64,000 nucleotides of DNA from an uncultured Paracoccaceae bacterium (GCA_947496535.1 CANMDE010000003.1:372001-436000); one strand, 5' to 3'. Shown: positions 43,575-53,191, counted from the stretch's first letter. Translations and numbers: made by a program. Notes: a model not told the origin generated them from the letters alone.

Positions 43575-44255
43575 ATGTCAATCTGGACACGCATTGCCGA
43601 CGCAATCTCGGCCCTTGCTGCGGGCGAGGGGTTGTCGGCTGTGTTCGACAAACTGCGCAGCAGCCCGGACCGGAGCGTCGGCTTTACCATTGCCGTCATT
43701 GCCCTTGGCGCCAAGATGGCCAAGGCTGATGGTCGTGTCACCCGCGATGAGGTCATCGCTTTTCGCGAGGTGTTCGTGATCCCGCCCGAGGAAGAAGAAA
43801 ACGCCGCCCGCGTTTTCAACCTTGCCCGGCAGGACGTGGCCGGCTTTGATACCTATGCCCGCCGCATCAAGGCGATGTATGGCGATGACGACGCACCGCT
43901 TTGCGATCTGTTGGAAGGGTTGTTCCACATTGCGTTGGCGGACGGCAATTATCACCCAAAGGAAGATGACTTTCTGCATCGCGTGGCCGAAATTTTTGGC
44001 TTTGACGACCGCCAATTCGCCCGCGTCCGCGCCCAGTTTGTCCCCGATGCAGAGCGCGACCCTTATGATGTGCTGGGCGTCGCCCCCAATACTCCGGTGG
44101 ATGAGATCAGGGTGGTCTGGCGCGATTTGGTACGCAATACCCACCCCGACCGGATGGTTGCCCGTGGTGTGCCGGAAGAGGCGGTGAAACTGGCCGAGCG
44201 TCGCCTTATCGTCATCAACCGTGCGTGGGAGCAAATCCAGGATCACGCCGCGTGA
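43575..44255 (+). CDS. TerB-like and J-domain protein (DjlA-like)
   Basis: A 226-residue soluble protein. Residues about 30-145 form a TerB-like helical domain (VIALGAKMAKADGRVTRDEV and ALADGNYHPKEDDFLHRVAE, each with the Asp-rich turn). Residues about 165-225 form a J domain (PYDVLGVAPNTPVDEI) with the essential HPD in NTHPDRM. It would stimulate an Hsp70 (DnaK). Unlike E. coli DjlA it has no N-terminal membrane helix. The stop overlaps the next gene (GTGA). Confidence 0.88.
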   Translation: MSIWTRIADAISALAAGEGLSAVFDKLRSSPDRSVGFTIAVIALGAKMAKADGRVTRDEVIAFREVFVIPPEEEENAARVFNLARQDVAGFDTYARRIKAMYGDDDAPLCDLLEGLFHIALADGNYHPKEDDFLHRVAEIFGFDDRQFARVRAQFVPDAERDPYDVLGVAPNTPVDEIRVVWRDLVRNTHPDRMVARGVPEEAVKLAERRLIVINRAWEQIQDHAA

Positions 44256-45253
44256 GGCTGGCCACCTATAACGTCGAATGGTTCAACAACCTTTTTGATG
44301 ACAAGGGTGCGTTGATCAATAATAGCGGATGGTCCGGCCGTTGGGATGTCACCCGTGAACAGCAGACCGCGGCGCTTGGCCACGTGTTCAAAGCGCTGGA
44401 TGCCGATGCTGTGATGATCATTGAGGCCCCCGACAGCAGCCGCAAACGCAGTTCGGTGCGGGCGCTGGAGAATTTCGCCAAGCATTTCGGGTTGCGCACA
44501 AGCGAGGCTTTGGCCGGGTTTCAAAATGATACGCAGCAGGAAATCGCGCTGCTTTATGATCCGGATGCGCTTGATGCGCGCCATGATCCAAAGGCGGATG
44601 ATGGCATTCCGCGCTTTGATGGCGAATTCGGCATGGATCTGGATATCGATGCCGCCCCCGACCCGATCCGTTGGTCCAAACCGCCACTTGAAATCGCCTT
44701 GCAAACCAAGGCCGGACGGGCCCTGCGTCTGATTGGCGTCCATGCCAAATCCAAAGCCCCGCACAGCGCACGAAACGACGCGGATGCTATCCGTGTATCA
44801 ATCGAAAACCGGCGCAAGCAATTGGCGCAATGCATCTGGCTGCGCAAGCGAGTTGAAACACATCTGGCTGCCGGGGATGACCTGATCGTGCTGGGCGACT
44901 TCAACGATGGGCCGGGTTTGGACACCTATGAAAAACTGTTTGGCCGGTCGGGGGTCGAGATTGTTTTGGGCGAAGATGATGATGCCCAGCTTTACGATCC
45001 CCATGCCCGAATGGCGCTGGGCCGCAGGGTTGGTGCGATGCCCTCGACCGCGCGCTTCAAACGCGAAAACGGGGCGTATTTACAGGCTCTTCTAGACTAC
45101 ATCATGATCTCTCTGGGGCTGATGGCCGATGCGCCCAAATGGCAAATCTGGCATCCGTTTGATCATCCGGGTTGCTACGCCAATCCCGATCTTTGTCAGG
45201 CCTTGCTGACCGCATCGGACCATTTCCCGGTCGTTCTGGACATTGCGTTGTGA
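44252..45253 (+). CDS. Endonuclease/exonuclease/phosphatase-family hydrolase
   Basis: A 333-residue metal-dependent phosphohydrolase. Catalytic motifs are ATYNVEWF near the start, the Glu in VMIIEAPDSS, VLGDFNDGPG and the final SDHFPVV. The GTG at 44252 overlaps the preceding stop. The family includes nucleases, sphingomyelinases and inositol phosphatases. It has no signal peptide, so a cytoplasmic role on nucleic acid or a phosphoester is likely. Confidence 0.85.
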   Translation: MRLATYNVEWFNNLFDDKGALINNSGWSGRWDVTREQQTAALGHVFKALDADAVMIIEAPDSSRKRSSVRALENFAKHFGLRTSEALAGFQNDTQQEIALLYDPDALDARHDPKADDGIPRFDGEFGMDLDIDAAPDPIRWSKPPLEIALQTKAGRALRLIGVHAKSKAPHSARNDADAIRVSIENRRKQLAQCIWLRKRVETHLAAGDDLIVLGDFNDGPGLDTYEKLFGRSGVEIVLGEDDDAQLYDPHARMALGRRVGAMPSTARFKRENGAYLQALLDYIMISLGLMADAPKWQIWHPFDHPGCYANPDLCQALLTASDHFPVVLDIAL

Positions 45254-45289
45254 TTTGAAAATCCAGGCCGAAATGACTATATTCACAGC

Positions 45290-45664
45290 ATGAAACAGAT
45301 TGCTGCATTGATCATCGGTTTTGGTTTGGCGGCGTCCCCCGTCGCCGCTCAGGATCAGAATGGTGAAGTGGATGAAGGCTTTAGCCTGATGGAAGAGGGC
45401 GCGCGCATGCTGATGCGCGGTCTGATGGCCGAGATGGAACCCGCAATGGAAGACCTGCGCGGGTCGCTGGACGAGTTGGCCCCGATGCTACAGGACTTCG
45501 CGGCCGAGATCGGCCCCGCGTTCACTGAGATGTTGTCGCAGGTCGACGATTTTTCAAACTACTCCGCGCCAGAGTTTCTGCCCAACGGCGATATCATCAT
45601 CCGCCGTAAACCCGATGCGCCGCTCTGGACACCAGAAAACGATAACGGCGAGATTGAGTTGTAA
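45290..45664 (+). CDS. Small exported acidic protein
   Basis: A 124-residue protein with a clear signal peptide (KQIAALIIGFGLAASPVAA) and an amphipathic, Met- and Glu-rich middle (GARMLMRGLMAEMEPAMEDL), probably helical, followed by LPNGDIIIRRKPDAPLW. I recall this type in many Rhodobacteraceae, sometimes annotated as an AAA+ ATPase, but it has no Walker motif. The function is unknown; it is probably periplasmic. Confidence 0.75.
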   Translation: MKQIAALIIGFGLAASPVAAQDQNGEVDEGFSLMEEGARMLMRGLMAEMEPAMEDLRGSLDELAPMLQDFAAEIGPAFTEMLSQVDDFSNYSAPEFLPNGDIIIRRKPDAPLWTPENDNGEIEL

Positions 45665-45731
45665 CTCCGGCCCCGACCAAACAGGTATCTGACGTATTGC
45701 CTTATGAACGCTGACGGGCCACCGTCAGAAC

Positions 45732-46247
45732 ATGGATTTCACATTCAAAACACTGAGCGCCGCACATGCTGCGGACTGGCAGGCTCTTCGGTTGGAAGGG
45801 ACGCGAGACTTTCCGATGGGCTTTCTGATTGGCCCGGATGATGTTCTGAAAACCAGTGATGATCGCGTCAGGGACATTCTTGATGCAGGGACAGCTCGTG
45901 GGGTCTTTGCCGATGATGTTCTGATCGGATTTTGCGGTTATCGCCCAGAAAGGCTGGAACGAACCCGCCATCGCGCAGAAATAGGCCCCTTTTTCGTCAG
46001 CGCCAAGTATCACGGAACCGGTGCCGCGCGTTTTTTGATGCAAGGCGTGATTGATGAGGCACGGGACGCCGGGATCGAACAGCTTGAGCTGTTTGTTGAC
46101 ACCGAAAACCACCGTGCCATTCGGTTCTATGAACGTGAGGGTTTCGAGCGTGTTGCCACACATCCCGACGGTGTGCGCATCAACGGCAAATCACGGGATG
46201 ATCATTTCTATGTTCTGCGCATCAAGCCCGTCGCGGTGCCTCTCTGA
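45732..46247 (+). CDS. GNAT acetyltransferase
   Basis: A 171-residue GNAT enzyme, starting MDFTFKTLSAAHAADWQALR. The acetyl-CoA loop is in VSAKYHGTGAARFLMQGVID, and the late motif ENHRAIRFYEREGFERV is typical of the family. Its substrate is unknown. The stop codon lies inside the hairpin at 46234-46260. Confidence 0.83.
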   Translation: MDFTFKTLSAAHAADWQALRLEGTRDFPMGFLIGPDDVLKTSDDRVRDILDAGTARGVFADDVLIGFCGYRPERLERTRHRAEIGPFFVSAKYHGTGAARFLMQGVIDEARDAGIEQLELFVDTENHRAIRFYEREGFERVATHPDGVRINGKSRDDHFYVLRIKPVAVPL

Positions 46248-46260
46248 TCGAGAGGCACCG
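46234..46260. terminator. Bidirectional terminator between the GNAT and RTX genes
   Basis: CGGTGCCTCTC pairs perfectly with GAGAGGCACCG around a 5-base loop. It lies between two convergent genes and contains the GNAT stop codon. T-runs are weak on both sides. Confidence 0.6.
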
Positions 46261-46270
46261 GACAGAGCCA

Positions 46271-47230
46271 TCAAGCAATATCGAAACTAAAGTTTGTTTC
46301 GTCCGAGATGGTGAGTTCCGCGAAGGTTTCATCATTATTGATGGCTGATCCATCATCATTGCCATCCGCACTGAGCGAGAGGATTTGATTGTCCCCAGAC
46401 CCCGACAGTTCAACACCGATGGTTTCGTCGTCATCAAGATAACCGGTGGTCTGCGCTGCATTGACGGCTTCCTGTGCGCTGTAGGTATCGTTGCCACCAA
46501 AGCTCAGAAGGTCATCAAAACTGTAATCGTTGATGTTGGTTGACGTATCCGCGTCCCTGCCACCCACAGACGTGATCCCATCAAGGTCGAATTCATAGGT
46601 GTCTGCTCCATCGCCACCCGTGACGGTATCATCACCTGCCCCGGCGGCGATCAGGTCATCACCACCTGATGCAATAATGACGTTGTCTTTATCGTCTCCG
46701 GTAATCGTATCGTTGTTTTCACCGCCGGTGACGTCGGAGAAGTTTTCAATCGATGTGCTGAGAAGAGTGGATACGATCTCAGTTCCGGTATCGTCGGTGA
46801 AATATACTTCCAGCGTTTCGGCATCCAGATCGACAGCGACACTGGAGTTGTTGACTGAACCATCCTCCGCCACGTTAGAGGCATCGACTGTACTATCCCC
46901 ACCTTTAGGAGCGACGACAACGTCGAATATATCGGTAATTGTTGAGCCCTCAAAAGCACCTGTCGTGTCAGTGCCTATCGCGTTGCCGTCTTCATCGAAT
47001 TTGGAAAACACGCCGCCGGCGGAAATCGTTACCGATGCCTCCTTGCCCAGCGTACTGTAGTCCAGCGTGTCTATTGTGGTGGGATCGGCATCGCCCGCTT
47101 GTAAGACATCGTTCCCTTCTGATCCATAAACGGTATCGGCGGTAGCGTCGCCGATAATTTCGTCATCTCCCGATGTGCCGGTGAGGCCGTCCGGATCTAG
47201 CGTTGGTTTGTTGCCATTTTTGCGTGACAT
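46271..47230 (-). CDS. RTX-type calcium-binding protein, putative type I secretion substrate
   Basis: A 319-residue acidic protein (many Asp, Thr and Gly, few basic residues after the first ten). Nonapeptide-like units occur at LTGTSGDDEIIGDA, VYGSEGNDVLQ, VTGGENNDTITGDD, IASGGDDLIAAGAGDDTV and GGDGADTYEF. The repeats fold on Ca2+ outside the cell. There is no N-terminal signal peptide, and the C-terminus (SDETNFSFDIA) resembles type I secretion signals. No HlyB/HlyD pair is adjacent. AGGAG lies six bases before the ATG at 47230, which is preferred over the one at 47233. Confidence 0.8.
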   Translation of the reverse strand: MSRKNGNKPTLDPDGLTGTSGDDEIIGDATADTVYGSEGNDVLQAGDADPTTIDTLDYSTLGKEASVTISAGGVFSKFDEDGNAIGTDTTGAFEGSTITDIFDVVVAPKGGDSTVDASNVAEDGSVNNSSVAVDLDAETLEVYFTDDTGTEIVSTLLSTSIENFSDVTGGENNDTITGDDKDNVIIASGGDDLIAAGAGDDTVTGGDGADTYEFDLDGITSVGGRDADTSTNINDYSFDDLLSFGGNDTYSAQEAVNAAQTTGYLDDDETIGVELSGSGDNQILSLSADGNDDGSAINNDETFAELTISDETNFSFDIA

Positions 47231-47393
47231 CATAGTCTCCTGAGTAGCGAAGCGGAGTGCCGCGTTTGCAGTGTTGATGATACCTCGACGCGGCCCCAAT
47301 CCGCGGCATTTGCTTCTTTCAGATTTCCTGCTTCAGTCGTCGAAGTAGGTCCACGCTAACTGTGGCAAATTTGGAAACAAAGACGTGATAAGA

Positions 47394-47415
47394 TATATTA
47401 TTTGTATATTATTTG
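47394..47415. repeat. Tandem 11-bp AT-rich repeat upstream of the RTX gene
   Basis: TATATTATTTG occurs twice end to end (47394-47404 and 47405-47415), about 165 bp before the RTX start codon. It may be part of a promoter or a regulator site. Confidence 0.6.
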
Positions 47416-47511
47416 CTACAATCTAGCTGGCTGTTTTTGGTCAATAAAATCTAGGCATTTGTTTGCTGACGCCGCTATCGCGACCGCCTGCGCACACGCC
47501 ATAGATGTGAC

Positions 47512-49134
47512 CTAACTTGCGGCTCTCTTTTCGGGTGCGGCGAACTTGACCGTCGCTTCTGCAGACAGCGCTGAGGCAAGAGAATGCAACCGCGCCTCGG
47601 CCACTTCGCTGAAAAGCGGACGGGCTTCATGCGCTAGCGTCAGAACAAGGTGTTTTGACTTCGCGTGCCACTTCAGGACACCAGGCGCAGCATCTGCCCC
47701 AAGCCAAAGCATCGCCCCCAGACGCAACGCCTTGCCCAGAACTTCGGCTTCCTTGATCTGGTCGTCATTGAGCATCGCAAAAAGAGGTTCAAACCGGCTG
47801 CTATCGCGTTTGTTGGTGTAGCGGTTCATCAGGGCCAAGCCTAACAGCACACGTTCATAGTGTTTCAACCCGCCCAAATTGGCCCGCGTGGCATTGTCGA
47901 ATGTCACCTCTGCCCGGTAGTCGGGATGCGCGCGCCAACTGACGTCATGCAGCAGACACGCCGCCTTGATAATCCGTTTGCGTTGCCAATTTGCCCGAGG
48001 GAAAAGTGGCTTGACGAAATCATAAAGCAGCCGTCCAAAGCCGGGCAGGCGGGCGTCCTTGTTTTCTGCAAAGCGGCAAGCCTCGATCAGGGGGTCACGT
48101 TCACGCAGCTCGCGTGGCATCTGTTCAAAAAGCATCCCTTCACGAATGCCATAGGACGATACGGCCACGTCCTTTGGCTTGAAGGTGCGCATCAGTTCTT
48201 TCAGCACAATCGACGCGAGCGGAACCAGCGACATCCGACTGTCCGATATACCGCAGCGCGCGCGTAGTTCTTGCAGGTCGGATTTGCGAATGTATTCGGC
48301 TGTTTTACTAATCTGTCGCGCCGACATCCGGTATTCGTGAAGCACCGTCAGGGGATAGTCGCGCCGTTCCATATCCACCCGCGCGATGGCCCGCCATGAC
48401 CCGCCGACCAGGAAAAGGCGCATGCCGGTCGTATCACCCATCTCGGCGTGCAGGTCCTGCATGACGTCCTTTACGTAAGCCTTGACCGCTTTGCGTCCGC
48501 CCTTGATTTCGCGCAGCTTAAGAGGGCCAAGCGCCGATGTGACCCGTCGGCCCACGCGCCCTTCGGCCAGATCGGCCAGTTCCAACGACGACCCGCCGAT
48601 ATCGCAGACCAGACCGTAACTGCCCGGCCATCCCAACAGAACGCCTTGGGCGGACAAACGCGCCTCTTCCTTGCCATCGATGACCCAGATCTTGATGCCG
48701 GTTTCGCGCTGCACTTCCTGACAGAAATCCTTGCCGTCAGAGGCTTCTCTTACAGCTGCGGTGGCGACGGCGGTCAGCGGCGTGATCCCCATCCCCTCGG
48801 CCAACGCGGCAAAGCGTCGGATCGCCGACAGCGCCCTGATGCGGCCTTCTGGGTTCAGCTTCCCGCTTTCTGACAGGCCCGCGCCCAAGGCGCACATGAT
48901 CTTTTCATTGTAGAAATAGGCTGGGGATCGCGCCGCCCCGTCAAACACCACCAGACGGACAGAGTTCGATCCGACATCAACCACGCCGACACGGCTCAGC
49001 TTGCGTGCAGCGTCGTCATTGAACAGTGGACGCCCGAACGGCCCCCAATCAATGGTTTCCGCAGCGGCTGTATCTGCCTGCATCCCCGATCCTTCGTCGT
49101 CGTCTTCGGTTTCGACAATGGGCCGGGGCGGCAC
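47512..49134 (-). CDS. ppx: Exopolyphosphatase (Ppx/GppA family)
   Basis: A 540-residue member of the Ppx/GppA family, which releases phosphate from polyphosphate or hydrolyses pppGpp. The N-terminal actin-like ATPase fold starts near residue 48 (VGVVDVGSNSVRLVVFDG) and has the second phosphate loop VCDIGGSSLELADL. An HD-like helical part follows (LLHDVSWRAHPDYRAEV). The first 45 residues are acidic and lack resemblance; a shorter start is possible. It is six bases downstream of ppk, so synthesis and breakdown of polyphosphate are encoded together. Confidence 0.92.
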   Translation of the reverse strand: MPPRPIVETEDDDEGSGMQADTAAAETIDWGPFGRPLFNDDAARKLSRVGVVDVGSNSVRLVVFDGAARSPAYFYNEKIMCALGAGLSESGKLNPEGRIRALSAIRRFAALAEGMGITPLTAVATAAVREASDGKDFCQEVQRETGIKIWVIDGKEEARLSAQGVLLGWPGSYGLVCDIGGSSLELADLAEGRVGRRVTSALGPLKLREIKGGRKAVKAYVKDVMQDLHAEMGDTTGMRLFLVGGSWRAIARVDMERRDYPLTVLHEYRMSARQISKTAEYIRKSDLQELRARCGISDSRMSLVPLASIVLKELMRTFKPKDVAVSSYGIREGMLFEQMPRELRERDPLIEACRFAENKDARLPGFGRLLYDFVKPLFPRANWQRKRIIKAACLLHDVSWRAHPDYRAEVTFDNATRANLGGLKHYERVLLGLALMNRYTNKRDSSRFEPLFAMLNDDQIKEAEVLGKALRLGAMLWLGADAAPGVLKWHAKSKHLVLTLAHEARPLFSEVAEARLHSLASALSAEATVKFAAPEKRAAS

Positions 49135-49140
49135 CCCAAG

Positions 49141-51309
49141 TCAATCGTCGGTGTGGGTCAATTGTGGAACGTCAGATGCACCGGCAGACCCGCGTCCAGA
49201 GAGCGAGGGGTTCTCCATAAAGAACCGGTGGCAGTTGAAGGCGAATGTTTCCTCGGGCCACGGGGCCCGTGAAAAGCTGCCATCGGGTGACATCACCCAG
49301 CTTTGTGCAATATCGGCCATATTGGCCGCCATCACCTGACTGACAATCTGCGCCTTGACGGTGGCATTTTTGATTTCGATCAGTGTTTCGACCCGCCGGT
49401 TCAGGTTACGTCCCATCCAGTCGGCCGAGCTGATATAGACCTTGGCCTTTTTCGACGGCAGCCCGTGCCCGTTGCCAAAGCAGACGATCCGTGAATGTTC
49501 CAAAAACCGTCCAACGATGGATTTGACCCGGATGTTGTCGGACAGACCCTTGACCCCCGGCCGCAGCCCACAGATGCCCCGAATAACAAGGCTGATCTTC
49601 ACGCCCGCCTGAGAAGCGGCATAAAGCGCATCGATCACATCAGGTTCGATCAGCGAATTCATCTTGGCCCAGATCATCGCGGGTTTGCCCGCCTGTGCAT
49701 TCTCGGCCTCTTGTGCGATCCGCTCCAGCAAGGTCGTTTTCAGCGTCAGCGGAGAGATTGCCAGATTTTCCAATGATTGCGGCTCTGCGTAGCCCGACAG
49801 GTAGTTGAAAACCTTGGTTGCGTCCCGCCCCAGTTTGGCATCACACGTGAAAAAGCTGAGGTCAGTATAAATCCGGGCCGTTATTGGGTGGTAATTTCCA
49901 GTTCCGAAATGGGTATATGTTACCAGCTTGTCGCCCTCGCGCCGGACCACGGTGCTGATCTTGGCATGGGTCTTATACCGCATGAAGCCGTAGACCACAT
50001 GCGCCCCCGCCCGTTCCAGCCTTCGCGATTGCCGGATATTGGCCGCCTCATCAAAGCGCGCTTTGAGCTCCACGAGAGCTGTGACAGACTTGCCATCTTC
50101 GGCTGCCTCGCAAAGCGCTTCAACAATGGGGGATTTCTTCGATGTGCGATAAAGGGTCTGCTTGATTGCTACCACATCGGGGTCGCGGGCTGCCTGTGCC
50201 AGAAACCGAACCACCATGTCGAAAGTCTCATAGGGATGATGCAACAGCATGTCTTTTTGCCGAATGGCGGCGAACATATCGCCGTCATGGTCCTGCACCC
50301 TTTCGGGCACGCGCGGTGCAAAGGGCGGCCAGAGCAGATCAGGTCGGGCATCCAAAACCAGCTCGCTTAGATCAGAGACGCCGATCATACCATCAACCTG
50401 GATCACGGCGTCTTCGGTCATCTCCATTTCGGTCATGATCAGAGTCTTCAGCGCGGTCGGCGCATCAGCCGACATTTTCAGGCGCACGACCTCGCCCCGG
50501 CGGCGCCGTTTCAATGCTACTTCGAATTCTCGGACGAGGTCTTCGGCCTCTTCCTCCAGTTCCAGATCGCTGTCTCGCAGCACTTTGAAGGCGCAGTGCC
50601 CGACGACCCGATAGCCGGGGAAAAGCCGACCGACATGGAGTAATAACAGTTCTTCCAGCGGCAGGAAGCGATGACCTTGTTCCGACGGGACAGCGACAAA
50701 GCGGTCAATCTGGGCTGGAACAGGAAGCAGCGCGCGCAAGGGGCGTTTGTCTTTGGTGCGCTCCAGTTGCAAAGCAAGCGCAAAGCCCTGATTGGGTAGG
50801 AAAGGAAACGGGTGTGCCGGATCAATGGCGAGCGGTGACAGAACAGGGAACACCTGTTCGACAAAGACCTGATCAAGAAAAGCGGCGTCTTCCTTACTCA
50901 GACTATCCCCATGCAGAATAGTGATGTCCTGTGCGGCCAATTCGGCCTTGAGCGTCCGGAACACATCCTGTTGCCGGTCCATCAGGCGTCTTGCGTTGTT
51001 ATCAATCATGACAAGCTGCTCAGCCGGGGTCCGCCCGTCCATGCTTGGTGTGGTAATGCCCCCCAGCGTCAGTTCGCGCAGGCCCGCAACGCGGACGGTA
51101 TAGAATTCATCCAGATTGGCTGCCGAAATCGACAGAAACCGGAGCCGCTCCAGCAGTGGCACGCGCGTATTTTCAGCCTCTTCCAGCACACGCCAATTGA
51201 AACCCAGCCAGCTGAGTTCGCGGTTGACGAAGCGTTCCGGCGTTGCCGCGTCGATATCAATGGCTTGAGGGGGCGGATAATCCCCCTTCAGAAAATCTGC
51301 TTGCATCAT
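49141..51309 (-). CDS. ppk1: Polyphosphate kinase 1
   Basis: A 722-residue enzyme that makes polyphosphate from ATP. The four-domain layout is present: an N-terminal helical domain (FVNRELSWLGFNWRVLEEAE), a head domain and two phospholipase D-like domains. The autophosphorylated histidine is H448 in RYKTHAKIS, and HFGTGNYHPITARIYTD follows. It is upstream of ppx and about 50 bp downstream of hdaA on the same strand. No PhoB box was identified. Confidence 0.95.
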   Translation of the reverse strand: MMQADFLKGDYPPPQAIDIDAATPERFVNRELSWLGFNWRVLEEAENTRVPLLERLRFLSISAANLDEFYTVRVAGLRELTLGGITTPSMDGRTPAEQLVMIDNNARRLMDRQQDVFRTLKAELAAQDITILHGDSLSKEDAAFLDQVFVEQVFPVLSPLAIDPAHPFPFLPNQGFALALQLERTKDKRPLRALLPVPAQIDRFVAVPSEQGHRFLPLEELLLLHVGRLFPGYRVVGHCAFKVLRDSDLELEEEAEDLVREFEVALKRRRRGEVVRLKMSADAPTALKTLIMTEMEMTEDAVIQVDGMIGVSDLSELVLDARPDLLWPPFAPRVPERVQDHDGDMFAAIRQKDMLLHHPYETFDMVVRFLAQAARDPDVVAIKQTLYRTSKKSPIVEALCEAAEDGKSVTALVELKARFDEAANIRQSRRLERAGAHVVYGFMRYKTHAKISTVVRREGDKLVTYTHFGTGNYHPITARIYTDLSFFTCDAKLGRDATKVFNYLSGYAEPQSLENLAISPLTLKTTLLERIAQEAENAQAGKPAMIWAKMNSLIEPDVIDALYAASQAGVKISLVIRGICGLRPGVKGLSDNIRVKSIVGRFLEHSRIVCFGNGHGLPSKKAKVYISSADWMGRNLNRRVETLIEIKNATVKAQIVSQVMAANMADIAQSWVMSPDGSFSRAPWPEETFAFNCHRFFMENPSLSGRGSAGASDVPQLTHTDD

Positions 51310-51359
51310 AGGACCTTATCCACCGCAAGTATTGCGGTCTTATGACAAATATCGTGTGC

Positions 51360-52019
51360 CTAGCCGTCATTGTCCAGCAGCGTGGCGGCCAATCGCTGAT
51401 TGATAGGTCGCCCTTGGGCCAGTGCCGCTGCATCAAGCCGCTCCACAATATCGGCTGCCGCCGCAAATGATCGTTCGATACGTGGTGCCAGATAGGCGGC
51501 AAGGCCCGGCGGCGGCATGATTTGCCGATCGGTGAGCAGCTTCATGATAAGCGCCTGAAGCAAGGCGTCATCGGGATCGGTGATCTGCACTATCGTCGTG
51601 GCCTGCATGCGGCTGGCCAGATCAGGCAGGGTGATGTTCCAGCGGCTGGGTGGTGTCTGCGCGGTCATCAGGAAACTACGTCTCGCGGCGCGTAGATTGT
51701 TATGCAGATGAAAGACGGGCTCTTCGCCTTCTGGCGGCAATCGGTCCATGTCCTCGATGATCACGGACGGGGCATCATGGGGCAGCTTTTCCGGCAGCGC
51801 GCAGGCGTTCAGCAGTAAGCCATCCGTCTGACCCTGAAAAATTCGGGCAAGGTGGCTTTTGCCACATCCCATGGGGCCTGTGACCACCAGCTTGCCATCC
51901 GGCCATGTCTCAGGCGTGGTCGCCATGGCGTAGGCTTTGGCATTTGCCTCGGAAACAAAAAAATCTTCTGGCCCAAGAGATATTCCAGTCGGCCAGTCAA
52001 ATGAAAGCTGATCGGCCAT
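51360..52019 (-). CDS. hdaA: DnaA-related regulator of replication HdaA
   Basis: A 219-residue AAA+ protein similar to DnaA domain III. It starts MADQLSFDWPTGISLGPEDF, where QLxFD-type residues bind the beta clamp. Walker A GPMGCGKS is at 48-55, Walker B VIIEDMDRL follows, and there is no DNA-binding domain IV. In Caulobacter HdaA with the clamp drives DnaA ATP hydrolysis and limits re-initiation. The upstream extension to 52079 lacks resemblance. It is one base from the AI-2E-family gene upstream. Confidence 0.9.
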   Translation of the reverse strand: MADQLSFDWPTGISLGPEDFFVSEANAKAYAMATTPETWPDGKLVVTGPMGCGKSHLARIFQGQTDGLLLNACALPEKLPHDAPSVIIEDMDRLPPEGEEPVFHLHNNLRAARRSFLMTAQTPPSRWNITLPDLASRMQATTIVQITDPDDALLQALIMKLLTDRQIMPPPGLAAYLAPRIERSFAAAADIVERLDAAALAQGRPINQRLAATLLDNDG

Positions 52020-52020
52020 G

Positions 52021-53124
52021 TCAGTCGTCCTTGGACAGCCCGCGATAAAGTCGGCTGTTCGTATACCGATTGATCCCATATCTGGCGATCACACCCAGCA
52101 TCGCGGCAACGGGCACTGCGACCAGCATGCCCACGAAACCAAAGCCTGAACCGAATACAGAAAGTGCAAACAGCAGCCAAACCGGATGCAAACCAACCGA
52201 ACTGCCCACGAGTTTTGGCGTCAGAATGTTGCCTTCAAAGAATTGACCCGCCGCGAAAATGGCACCGACGATGCCGATACGCAGCCAGTTGGTGATATAG
52301 GTCACCGTTTCGCCGTCCGTCACCTCGACTGATCCCCAAAACTGAAATAGGGCCAGACCAATGGCAAGTGTACCGCCAACAAGCGCGCCGACATAGGGAA
52401 TGAATGTGATCAGCCCTGCAATAAAGCCAACGATCAGCCCGAAATTCAAACCAGCGACGATCAAAGCCAGCGCGTAGTAAGTCCCCAGAATAAGGCAAAC
52501 TGTCCCTTGCCCGCGAATGAACGAGGCAAGCGTCTTGTCTATGTCTGACGCGATTTGCCGGATGGTGGGTGCGTGGTCGCGGGGGAGAAGCTCATCAATC
52601 CTGGCGACCATGTTGTCCCAGTCCAGCAGGAGATAGAACGCGACGACAGGCACGATGACCAGCAGCACCAGCATGTTGATCAACCCCAGCGCGGAGGTCA
52701 GCAAACCATTTACAAGTTCTGCCCCCTTTGTCTGGATGGCCTCCCCAATCGCCAGCAATTGTTGACGAACGGTGCTTTCGGCGTCCATCAGTTCGGGAAA
52801 GCGCTCCGTTAGAAAATTCTGCAACCGGTCGAACAGCTCGGGCGCTGTGTCGATCAGTTGCGATGTCTGTTGTACCAAGGTCGGAATGATCAGCAGGATC
52901 AGCAGGACAAAGATCAAAAGTGCGGCAAATGTAATCGTGGCAACCGATGATATCCGGCTCAGCCCCGCCTTTTCCAGCCTGTCCGCAATCGGATCAAGAC
53001 AATACGCTATAGCCCCGCCCAGCACGAAGGGCAGGATGACATCGCCCAGAAACCACAAGATGACCAAAAAGACGGCAGTGGCGATGCCCCAATACTTCGC
53101 TTGTTGTGAAACAGGTAGTGCCAT
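52021..53124 (-). CDS. AI-2E-family transporter (PerM-like)
   Basis: A 367-residue integral membrane protein with about eight hydrophobic segments and a soluble insert between helices 3 and 4. Family motifs include GGAIAYCLDPIADRLEKAG and the YVGALVGG turn. Despite the family name, members are mostly uncharacterised, some acting as Na+/H+ antiporters. It is first in a run AI-2E, hdaA, ppk, ppx. PerM next to an Hda-type gene is a recurring arrangement in proteobacteria. Confidence 0.87.
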   Translation of the reverse strand: MALPVSQQAKYWGIATAVFLVILWFLGDVILPFVLGGAIAYCLDPIADRLEKAGLSRISSVATITFAALLIFVLLILLIIPTLVQQTSQLIDTAPELFDRLQNFLTERFPELMDAESTVRQQLLAIGEAIQTKGAELVNGLLTSALGLINMLVLLVIVPVVAFYLLLDWDNMVARIDELLPRDHAPTIRQIASDIDKTLASFIRGQGTVCLILGTYYALALIVAGLNFGLIVGFIAGLITFIPYVGALVGGTLAIGLALFQFWGSVEVTDGETVTYITNWLRIGIVGAIFAAGQFFEGNILTPKLVGSSVGLHPVWLLFALSVFGSGFGFVGMLVAVPVAAMLGVIARYGINRYTNSRLYRGLSKDD

Positions 53125-53191
53125 GATTGATCCATTTTGCCTGTCGCATAGATGCGTTATGGATCAGTGCTGTGCAAGGGCGGCGGCGCAA

